Of a stretch of DNA of 7,513 nt, positions 1-5,364 are shown piece by piece. The stretch is from assembly GCA_013695905.1 (NCBI GenBank), contig JACCZQ010000548.1:1-7513 (forward strand), written 5' to 3'. Every line of letters starts with the position of its first letter. Position 1 is the stretch's first letter. Source of the stretch: Chthoniobacterales bacterium (lineage in GTDB: Bacteria > Verrucomicrobiota > Verrucomicrobiia > Chthoniobacterales > UBA10450). The notes beneath the pieces were generated by a model. It saw nothing but the letters and a program-made list of their open reading frames with translations, was not told where the DNA came from and searched no databases. Both the position numbers and the translations under genes were made by a program.

Positions 1-816
1 ATTCTGTTCCTCGGAGATGTGGTGGGGGAGCCGGGGCGCAGCGCCGTGATCGCGAAGCTGCCGGAGCTGAAGGAACGGCACGGGGTTGATTTCATCATTG
101 TGAACGGGGAGAACGCGGCCGGCGGGCGCGGGATCACTCCGAAGATCACGATCGACCTGCTGCGGGCGGGGGCATCGGTGGTGACGACGGGCGACCATGT
201 CTGGGACCAAAAAGAGATCATTCCGTTCATCGATACGGAGCCGCGCCTGCTGCGGCCGTTAAATTATCCTCCGGGCGCGCCGGGCAGCGGCACGATCGTG
301 CTGGAGACGGCGAAAGGGAAAGTGGGTGTGATCGATGTGCAGGGACGGACGTTTATGCAGCCGATCCTGGAAAATCCGTTCGCGGCGCTCGATGCGGCGG
401 TCGCGGAGATGCAGCAGGAAACGCGTGTCATCTTTGTCGATGCGCATGCGGAGACGACGAGTGAGAAGATCGCGTTCGGCAGGTTTCTCGATGGGCGAGT
501 CTCGGCCGTGATCGGGACTCACACGCACGTGCAGACCGCGGACGAGCAGATCTTTCCCGGCGGAACGGCGTTTCTTTGTGATGCAGGTATGTGCGGGCCG
601 ACGGAGTCGATCCTGGGGCGTGCCGTTTACCCGATCGTGAATCGGTTCATCTCGAATCTGCCCGCGCCCTTTCCGGTGGCGAAAGGCGAGGTGCGGCTCT
701 GCGGCGCGCTGGTGGGGATCGATGAAACGACGGGGCGTGCGCTCAGCATCACACGCGTCAATGAAGTGGTCGCTGCGCCGCAGCCAGCAATGCCGGCGGC
801 TCAGCCGGCGAGCTAG
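1..816 (+). CDS. ymdB: YmdB-family (TIGR00282) metallophosphoesterase, 5' end cut by window edge
   Basis: The reading frame is open from base 1 to a TAG at 814-816, giving 271 visible codons. The first visible residues, ILFLGDVVG, match the extreme N-terminus of the family (M-R-I-LFIGDVVG in Bacillus subtilis YmdB), so probably only a few codons are missing. The motifs appear in family order: GDVVG (metal-binding Asp6 of the visible protein), NGENAAGG (35-42), GDHVWD (64-69), DAHAETTSEK (147-156) and GTHTHVQTAD (172-181, with His174 and His176). These are the dimetal-site ligands of the calcineurin-like phosphoesterase fold. B. subtilis YmdB hydrolyses 2',3'-cyclic nucleotides and affects biofilm and motility decisions; whether this protein does so is inference. 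Two oddities: the usual GNH motif reads GDH (Asp65), and there is a short Ala/Pro/Gln-rich C-terminal tail of about 15 residues. No signal peptide would be expected, so it is likely cytoplasmic. The stop lies 39 nt from the convergent infC stop. Confidence 0.93.
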   Translation: MLFLGDVVGEPGRSAVIAKLPELKERHGVDFIIVNGENAAGGRGITPKITIDLLRAGASVVTTGDHVWDQKEIIPFIDTEPRLLRPLNYPPGAPGSGTIVLETAKGKVGVIDVQGRTFMQPILENPFAALDAAVAEMQQETRVIFVDAHAETTSEKIAFGRFLDGRVSAVIGTHTHVQTADEQIFPGGTAFLCDAGMCGPTESILGRAVYPIVNRFISNLPAPFPVAKGEVRLCGALVGIDETTGRALSITRVNEVVAAPQPAMPAAQPAS

Positions 817-855
817 CGGGCTCGCGACCGGATCGACGCAAGCCAGAGGCTCACG

Positions 856-1461
856 CTACGATTCGTCGTCGGCGGCGGCCGCGCCGTTGTCGGCTTCGGC
901 AGCCTCGGCTTCGGCGTCATCGGCCGCGACAGAGAAGCGGCGTTTCCGGCGCGCAGCCGGCAAGGGCGAGAGCGTCATGGTAATGTTGCGGCCGGCGAGC
1001 TTCGGCTCCATCTCGACCTGCGACATCCCGTTCAAATCGTCGCGCACTTTGTACATCAGCTGCATTCCGATTTCCTGGTGCGCCATCTCACGGCCGCGGA
1101 ACTGCAGCTGCACGCGGATTTTGTTTCCCTTGTCCAGGAACGATTCTCCATGACGAATCTTCGTCATGTAATCGTGCCCGTCGATGTTCACCCGAAACTT
1201 GATCTCCTTCAGCTTCGTGCCGGTGGCTTTCTTCTCTTTCTCCTGCTTCGCGATGTCGTAACGGAATTTTCCGAAATCGACGATCTTGCAGACTGGCGGG
1301 TTCGCGGTGGGCGCCACCTCCACCAGGTCCATTCCGAGACTTTGGGCGCGGCGAAGCGCATCCGAGAGTTTCATGACGCCGAGCTGTTCGCCCGAAGCGC
1401 CTATGATGACCCGGACTTCGCGAGCGCGAATCCGGCCGTTGACACGTATTTGTGATTGCAG
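856..1461 (-). CDS. infC: Translation initiation factor IF-3, non-canonical start codon
   Basis: IF3 binds the 30S subunit, prevents premature 50S joining and checks the start codon and initiator tRNA. The protein has the family signature KIVDFGKFRYD (residues 59-69 from the chosen start), the N-domain RVNGRIRAREVRV (6-18), the EKEKK linker, and the C-domain motif FRGREMAH (121-128). The first in-frame ATG is at 1374, but conserved IF3 sequence (NGRIRAREV, GEQLGV) continues upstream of it to an in-frame TGA at 1468-1470. That stretch contains no ATG, GTG or TTG. The coordinates use CTG (1459-1461), which lies 12 nt after GGAG (1474-1477) and gives 201 residues. ATA (1447-1449), directly before RVNGRI, is the main alternative and would fit the AUU/AUC/AUA start habit of infC, but it has no close ribosome binding site. 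After the usual end (ITMTLSP) comes a tail of about 33 residues, first RRKRR and then Ala/Asp/Glu-rich. Downstream there is no rpmI-rplT but a convergent ymdB. Confidence 0.93.
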   Translation of the reverse strand: MQSQIRVNGRIRAREVRVIIGASGEQLGVMKLSDALRRAQSLGMDLVEVAPTANPPVCKIVDFGKFRYDIAKQEKEKKATGTKLKEIKFRVNIDGHDYMTKIRHGESFLDKGNKIRVQLQFRGREMAHQEIGMQLMYKVRDDLNGMSQVEMEPKLAGRNITMTLSPLPAARRKRRFSVAADDAEAEAAEADNGAAAADDES

Positions 1462-1473
1462 ATTAAATCAAAG

Positions 1474-1477
1474 CTCC
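1474..1477 (-). promoter_or_regulatory. Possible ribosome binding site of infC (GGAG)
   Basis: On the minus strand GGAG precedes the in-frame stop codon TGA (1468-1470) and the candidate CTG start (1459-1461), leaving 12 nt between GGAG and CTG. That is slightly long but tolerable. It favours CTG over the ATA at 1447-1449, which would be 24 nt away. It is the only Shine-Dalgarno-like sequence near any start in this window, so it may matter for infC control. The match is only four bases and could be chance. Confidence 0.4.
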
Positions 1478-1672
1478 AGACCGGCGCGGAGGAGAGTGGA
1501 CCGCCTCGCCGTGTTTTATCTCAATCGCAGTCCGCTCCCCTGCTGGCCGCAAGCACCGAGGGGACACTCCTGCTCCCCGTCAGCTGCGCACCTGCGGGAA
1601 GGGACCGACGACGAGCGCCAATCGAGCGCAGTTGAGAGCATTAAGGCAGCAGAGGCAAGGCGAATCTCGCGC

Positions 1673-2338
1673 TCAGGCTTCCGGCGGTTTCCCGAACCGG
1701 GCGCCGTGCGCTTTGTAGAAAGCGAGGTCTTCGAGCATCGCGTCGATGGTGGTGGCGAGGGGATCGATTTTCGCGAATCCCGAAAACACCGCGCGATCGC
1801 CGATCTCGCTGTCGATGACAAACGCGGGCCGCTGCGTGATCTGCAGCGCATGGAATTCCGCGGTCGTGGCGCGCAGCCGCTCTTCGAGGGCGCGCGATTT
1901 CGCCCGCTTCAGGAGTTTTGCCTTGTCGATGCCGCAGGTGGCAGCGCCGATCCCTGCCGCGATCTCCCATTGCCCCGTGTGCCGGCCTTCGCGCAACCCG
2001 GCGATCGAGAGCGCGATGCGCACGCTGTCGTCAGTGATGCCGAGTTCCCGCGCCGCCTCCGCGACGGCGTTCGGCGCGAGGTATTCCATCACGCCCTCCT
2101 CGTACCAGCCGGAGTTCAGGTCGAACGAGGATTGCATCATCGTGCCGCTGCGGTGGTAGTACCACTCGAGCTGGGCACGGCTCTTCGGCATCCCGGATTC
2201 ATCCATGAGCGCGATCTTCCAATCGAACGCGACGCGGCCGGCATACCGCCGCTGCAGCTCGGTCCACATCGGTTCCGCCCAGAGACACCAGGAGGAGACA
2301 ACGTCGAGATAGTTGGTGATTCGCAGTTTCGGCGTCAT
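1673..2338 (-). CDS. DsbA-fold (FrnE / GST-kappa-like) thioredoxin-superfamily protein, SSWC active site
   Basis: The 221-residue protein starts at ATG 2336-2338, the only start after an in-frame TAA at 2363-2365; no Shine-Dalgarno is visible. The N-terminal beta strand and motif LDVVSSWCLWAEP (11-23) align with the DVVCPWC motif of FrnE-type DsbA-like proteins. An alpha-helical insertion follows (about residues 55-165), then ITQRPAFVID (167-176), whose Pro171 is the cis-proline of the thioredoxin fold. The protein therefore has the DsbA/FrnE/HCCA-isomerase/GST-kappa layout. The first Cys of CxxC is Ser15, the second is retained as Cys18, and the only other Cys is Cys135. A Ser at the first position is what GST-kappa and 2-hydroxychromene-2-carboxylate isomerase use to bind glutathione. 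A classical two-cysteine disulfide oxidase is thus unlikely, and a thiol transferase or isomerase role is possible. There is no signal peptide, so it is likely cytoplasmic. The substrate is unknown. Its stop lies 211 nt before the infC start on the same strand; an operon is not clear. Confidence 0.85.
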   Translation of the reverse strand: MTPKLRITNYLDVVSSWCLWAEPMWTELQRRYAGRVAFDWKIALMDESGMPKSRAQLEWYYHRSGTMMQSSFDLNSGWYEEGVMEYLAPNAVAEAARELGITDDSVRIALSIAGLREGRHTGQWEIAAGIGAATCGIDKAKLLKRAKSRALEERLRATTAEFHALQITQRPAFVIDSEIGDRAVFSGFAKIDPLATTIDAMLEDLAFYKAHGARFGKPPEA

Positions 2339-2372
2339 GAGTGAGGGGCTTCGCGGGGGACATTACTCTGCG

Positions 2373-2387
2373 GCGCTGGAGCAGCGC
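2373..2387. repeat. Short perfect dyad in the divergent intergenic region
   Basis: GCGCTG-GAG-CAGCGC is a 6-bp perfect inverted repeat with a 3-base centre, lying between the divergent DsbA-fold (start 2338, minus) and rhomboid (start 2497, plus) genes. It is followed by a run of eight C (2394-2401) and overlaps a second possible pairing, GCAGCG (2381-2386) with CGCTGC (2401-2406). The placement would suit a shared operator or a hairpin in the leader. I found no convincing -35/-10 pair for either gene in the 158-nt gap, and such short dyads are common in GC-rich DNA. Confidence 0.25.
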
Positions 2388-2496
2388 ACGCAACCCCCCC
2401 CGCTGCGTAACGAGCAGCCCCCGCGCCACTTCGGAGCGGAAAGCAGATTAGCGCCACCTCGTCGCGGAAACGTGCCATCTTCCGGCTCCTTCTCCC

Positions 2497-4068
2497 GTGT
2501 CGCTGGACTTCAATACCATCCTGCTCTTCATCGCGCTGCTCTCGCCAGTGGTGGTGCTGGCACGCACCTGGCGGCGGGCGGCGTTTAATCGCGGCTGGCA
2601 GGCGGTGGCGGTGGTGGTGCTGCTCGTGACGGGCCTCGCGTGGTTCCTCGTGCCGCACATTGCGGGATACGTCGGGGGCGCGGCCTGGCTGCTCCTGTTG
2701 TTCCTGCCGGCGACGGTGCTGCGATGGGCCATCGAACTGGCGGCGACGCACCGCCTCACCGCCGCGCGGCGGGCCGTGGGGTTGCTCCGGCTGCTGCACC
2801 CGGTGCCGGCCTTGTTCGAGGAGCATCGGCTACTCCGCGGGCTGGAGTTGGCGCAACGCGGCGACCGCACCGCCGCGCTCCACGCGCTGCGGCACGCGGC
2901 GCGCGGGCCGACGCGGATCGCGCGGCAGTCCGCGGCGCAAACCCTGCGGCTGGAGCGGAAGTGGCCGGAGCTGGCGGATTGGTCGCGGCGCCATGTGGCG
3001 CAAGTCGGCGTCGGCACCGATGTGGCGCTGCTGCCGCTCTACTTCCGCGCGCTGGGCGAGGCCGATCGGCGCGATGACCTGGTTCTGCAGTTTGCCGGAC
3101 GGGCGCGGGCGCTGCTGGCCTCGCCGCTTACCTACCCGGCATTCGATATGAGCCTGCTGCTGGTGCTCGCCTTCTGCGGGCGCACCGGACCACTCCGGCG
3201 TCTCCTGCAGACGCGGCTGCGGAAATTGCCGCCGGACATGAAGGAATTCTGGATCGCCACGGCCGAATTCACCGCGGGCGACCGCACTTCCGCCCGCACC
3301 CGCCTGGAGCATCTGCACGCCCGGACACGTGACGGTTTCGTGCGCGACGATTGCGCCGAGCGGCTCCGGCATTGGGCCACGCACCAGCCGGCGCCGCTCG
3401 CCACCCCCACGCAGGCGACTATCCGCCGGGTCGAGCAGGATGTTGAACTGCGCCCCGGCTCCATGTTCGCGGCGGAACCCGGACGGCGCACGCCCGTCGT
3501 GCTGGTGCTGCTCGGCGTAAACGCCGCCGTGTTCCTCGTGGAGACGCGACTCGGCGGCAGCACCAATCCCTACGTGCTGCTGCGGCTCGGCGCGCTCGAT
3601 CCGGGACGCGTGGTGCACGGCGGCGAATACTGGCGGCTCTTCACGGCGCTCTTCCTCCACTACGGCGCGCTGCATCTCTTATTGAATAGCTACCCGCTGT
3701 TCCTCCTCGGCCGGGTGCTGGAAAGCACCATGGGCTCGCTCCGTTTCCTCCTCGCTTACGTGCTGGCGGGGCTCGGCTCCAGCGCCGGGGTGGTGCTGCT
3801 CTGGAAGCTCCAATGGACGAAGGCCGATCTGCTGGTCGGCGCGTCGGGCAGCGTCGTGGGATTGGTCGGGGTCTGGGCGGGTCTCCTCGTCCGGCATCGC
3901 ACTGCGCCGATGGCCGGACGCACTCTGCTGGTCCTGCTGGTGATCGTGATCGTGCAGACGGGATTCGATTTCTACACGCCGCAGATCAGCATGGCGGCGC
4001 ATCTGTGCGGCCTCGCGAGCGGGTTTGTCATCGGGCTGATCATCGCGCCGAAGAACTTGCGCCGCTGA
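2497..4068 (+). CDS. Rhomboid-family intramembrane serine protease with N-terminal membrane and helical-repeat extension
   Basis: The 523-residue protein starts at GTG 2497, the only start codon after an in-frame TAG (2449-2451); no Shine-Dalgarno is seen. The C-terminal third (about 330-520) is a complete rhomboid core: first membrane helix (333-352), L1 loop ending GGEYWRLFTALFLHYG with the WR pair at 379-380, His393 and Asn397 in HLLLN (oxyanion residues), GRVLESTMG, catalytic GASG with Ser450, and the helix MAAHLCGLASGFVIG carrying catalytic His502. The Ser/His dyad and the HxxxN motif are all present, so activity is expected. Rhomboids cleave membrane-protein substrates within or near their transmembrane segment. 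The N-terminal half is unusual: about three hydrophobic segments (about 6-23, 35-52, 60-76), then a soluble helical region (about 79-325) with alternating Leu/Ala/Arg-rich helices resembling degenerate TPR repeats, perhaps for substrate or partner binding (inference). The substrate is unknown. Its 3' end converges with the decayed PEP-CTERM gene across a terminator. Confidence 0.92.
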   Translation: MSLDFNTILLFIALLSPVVVLARTWRRAAFNRGWQAVAVVVLLVTGLAWFLVPHIAGYVGGAAWLLLLFLPATVLRWAIELAATHRLTAARRAVGLLRLLHPVPALFEEHRLLRGLELAQRGDRTAALHALRHAARGPTRIARQSAAQTLRLERKWPELADWSRRHVAQVGVGTDVALLPLYFRALGEADRRDDLVLQFAGRARALLASPLTYPAFDMSLLLVLAFCGRTGPLRRLLQTRLRKLPPDMKEFWIATAEFTAGDRTSARTRLEHLHARTRDGFVRDDCAERLRHWATHQPAPLATPTQATIRRVEQDVELRPGSMFAAEPGRRTPVVLVLLGVNAAVFLVETRLGGSTNPYVLLRLGALDPGRVVHGGEYWRLFTALFLHYGALHLLLNSYPLFLLGRVLESTMGSLRFLLAYVLAGLGSSAGVVLLWKLQWTKADLLVGASGSVVGLVGVWAGLLVRHRTAPMAGRTLLVLLVIVIVQTGFDFYTPQISMAAHLCGLASGFVIGLIIAPKNLRR

Positions 4069-4135
4069 GGAGGCGGGAAGATCAGCCGTCGAGCGGGCGG
4101 TCGCCCAATCGTGCAGCTGGCAATCTCCACCGGAT

Positions 4136-4177
4136 AAAAAAAACTGCGGCCGGGGTCCACATTACCCCGGCCGCAGT
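4136..4177 (-). terminator. Intrinsic terminator for the minus-strand PEP-CTERM remnant
   Basis: A perfect 14-bp stem (4143-4156 paired with 4164-4177, core CTGCGGCCGGGGT) closes a 7-base loop, CCACATT. On the minus strand it runs straight into eight T (the A-run 4136-4143 of the plus strand), the classic rho-independent layout. It lies about 60 nt after the TAA (4236-4238) of the PEP-CTERM remnant. In the plus direction no T-run follows the stem, so it is a poor terminator for the rhomboid gene, although that transcript would also form the hairpin. Confidence 0.92.
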
Positions 4178-4235
4178 CCAAAGCGTATCCGCCAGCCACC
4201 GTTGACGTGGCGGGCGACCTATGTCCGCGAGAAGA

Positions 4236-4656
4236 TTACCGATTCCGCTGCTGCTTGCGGCGGCGGGCGAAGAAGCCCACCAGCGCAACCCCCCGACCAT
4301 CAACGCGTAGGTGGAGGGCTCCGGGATGGCGTTTGCGCGAACCAGCCAGTTGCCGGCGAAAGTCGGCCCGACGCTCTCGATCAGAATCGATCCTGCGAGG
4401 TTGTTCGGATTGGCGCTTGTATTTGCCCAGGAGCGACCCGAAAAACGGGAGCTGTCTGGTCCAAAGCCGCGGGAAAAGTGCCCCCCGGGTGGTTCAACAA
4501 CAGGCCGACGAAGAAGCTGCTCCCCATCACCTGGGTCGGAGAAATGTTTACGGTGATGAATGAGTTAGTGCCGGCACCGGCGACCGTGCCAGGCGCGGAG
4601 GCGAGAACCACCGCATCGGTGGGGCTGGTGATCGCGCCGCGGCGGCTGCGGACGTA
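4236..4656 (-). pseudogene. PEP-CTERM sorting-domain protein, 5'-truncated and twice frameshifted
   Basis: Three minus-strand frames join into one plausible protein end. Frame one (about 4656-4441) reads SPTDAVVLASAPG, then NSFITVNISPTQVMGSSFFVG and HPGGTFPAALDQTAPVF. Adding one T to the TTTTT at 4441-4445 leads to FSGRSWANTSANPNN and ESVGPTFAGNWLVRANA, then the PEP-CTERM motif IPEPSTYALMVGG. Adding one G to the G-run at 4289-4294 leads to VALVGFFARRRKQQRNR and TAA (4236-4238). The result is a full tripartite PEP-CTERM signal: PEP motif, hydrophobic helix, basic end. Such proteins are secreted and processed by exosortase, usually in strains that make exopolysaccharide. No start codon, ribosome binding site or signal peptide is visible upstream, and the recognisable sequence fades at about 4640-4660, close to the antitoxin gene, so the N-terminal half is missing. 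The function of the ectodomain is unknown. If the two indels are sequencing errors the tail would be intact, but the 5' truncation would remain. The left boundary is exact; the right one is approximate. Confidence 0.78.
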
Positions 4657-4661
4657 GCAGC

Positions 4662-4697
4662 CCGCGCCGCTATAAACGCATAGCCACCGCGCCGCTA
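4662..4697. repeat. Direct repeats CCGCGCCGCTA upstream of the antitoxin
   Basis: The 11-bp sequence CCGCGCCGCTA occurs at 4662-4672 and 4687-4697, 25 bp start to start. An 8-bp partial copy, CGCGCCGC, lies at 4633-4640. The array ends 18 bp before the DUF433 start codon (4716). Toxin-antitoxin operons are usually autoregulated by the antitoxin binding repeats at this position, so an operator is possible. The motif is pure GC-rich sequence and may be coincidental. TATAAA (4671-4676) lies between the two copies. Confidence 0.3.
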
Positions 4698-4715
4698 ATT
4701 CAATACAGTAGTCGC

Positions 4716-4946
4716 ATGGTACGAATTGAGTCGATCCCAAAAGTGATGATGGGGAAGCCGGTGATCGCCGGCACCCGGATCACGGTTGAATCCATTCTGG
4801 AGAAACTCGCCGCCGGCGAGTCGGTTGACACAATCGTCGCGGAGCACCCCCGGCTCACGCGTGAAGCCGTTCTCGCCGCAATCGACTTCGGTGCCAAGGC
4901 GCTGCGCGCCGATGTGGTTTATCCGCTGTCTGATGCGGCAGCGTGA
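4716..4946 (+). CDS. DUF433-family antitoxin
   Basis: The 76-residue protein starts at ATG 4716. It has the typical DUF433 line: an N-terminal strand (RIESIPKVMMGKPVIAGTRI, residues 3-22) with the near-invariant GKP-I-GTRI core, the helix VESILEKLAAGES, then DTIVAEHPRLTREAVLAAIDF, a helix-turn-helix-like segment. DUF433 proteins are small DNA-binding antitoxins (VapB-like) commonly paired with DUF5615 PIN-like toxins, which is the gene that follows here. The stop TGA (4944-4946) overlaps the GTG start of the toxin gene by 4 nt (GTGA), indicating translational coupling. No Shine-Dalgarno is visible upstream. The length and all core motifs are normal, so this member of the pair looks intact although its partner is broken. 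Repeats just upstream could be its binding sites. Confidence 0.88.
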   Translation: MVRIESIPKVMMGKPVIAGTRITVESILEKLAAGESVDTIVAEHPRLTREAVLAAIDFGAKALRADVVYPLSDAAA

Positions 4947-5283
4947 ACCTCCTGGCGGATGAGAACATCGACGGTTCTGTCGTAGACCGACTCCGCGCGG
5001 CGGGTCATCAGGTGCTATACGCCGCAGAGATGGAACCTGGTGCGGAGGACGCGCTGGTGCTGGAGAGGGCGAATGCCAGTGACGCGCTGCTGGTGACGGA
5101 AGATAAAGATTTCGGCAGCGCCTGGTTCACTCCGGCGTGGTTCTCGTGCGGCTTGCCGGCCTCACCTCTCGGAGGAAGGGCGAGATCATGGCAACGGCGG
5201 TATCGCGGCGCGGCAGCGAAATGCGGCACGCGTTCAGCGTCGTCACGGCGAGCGCGGTTCGCATCCGTCACACCTTTGAGTAA
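4943..5283 (+). pseudogene. DUF5615 PIN-like toxin, frameshifted
   Basis: Translation starts at GTG 4943 inside the antitoxin stop. The first 58 residues are a typical DUF5615 (Mut7-C/PIN-like) N-terminus: NLLADENID with Asp6, Glu7 and Asn8, RLRAAGHQV, then LLVTEDKDFG (49-58) with the acidic residues expected to bind metal for RNase activity. Directly after DKDFG, at about 5114-5118, the family sequence moves to another frame: RLVHSGVVLVRLAGLTS and, further on, RHAFSVVTASAVRIRHTFE, ending at TAA 5281-5283. Read in the original frame, the protein runs into unrelated Arg/Ser-rich sequence to 5317. Relatives usually have about five or six more residues between DKDFG and the GVVL strand, so the lesion is better explained by a small deletion of 3n+1 bases (about 16) than by a single missing base. 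The toxin would lose its C-terminal strands and is probably inactive. A sequencing error cannot be excluded. Confidence 0.78.
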
Positions 5284-5364
5284 GCGACGGAACACTTGCT
5301 GCTCCGCCGTTTCCTGACATTATCCGGCTCTTTCCCGGAACAGCTGAGCCCCTGCCCACCAAAA

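Noticed and set aside
805..826. Hairpin GCGAGC/GCTCGC over the ymdB stop as a terminator
   Set aside because: The stem has only 6 bp and no T-run on either strand, so an intrinsic terminator is not supported.
1286..2344. 352-codon open frame on the plus strand
   Set aside because: It is antisense to the DsbA-fold gene and to the 5' part of infC, is very Arg-rich and shows no motif.
2830..3675. 281-codon minus-strand frame inside the rhomboid gene
   Set aside because: It is a Gln/Arg/Glu-rich shadow of the rhomboid coding frame, with no recognisable domain.
2497..4068. Rhomboid as a rhombosortase acting on the nearby PEP-CTERM protein
   Set aside because: Rhombosortases are short and pair with GlyGly-CTERM tails, while PEP-CTERM proteins are processed by exosortase. 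The genes are convergent and the PEP-CTERM gene is broken, so adjacency alone does not support a link.
4202..4657. Plus-strand open frame of 151 codons between rhomboid and antitoxin
   Set aside because: It is antisense to the PEP-CTERM remnant, which has the recognisable sorting motif. The plus frame has none.
5114..5283. Programmed frameshift in the toxin gene
   Set aside because: No slippery heptamer or downstream stimulatory structure is evident at the shift, and family residues appear to be missing there, so a deletion is the simpler explanation.
5296..5323. TTGCTG / CATTAT with 16-bp spacing as a glgP promoter
   Set aside because: Only three of six and four of six bases match the consensus, which is too weak to call without transcript data.
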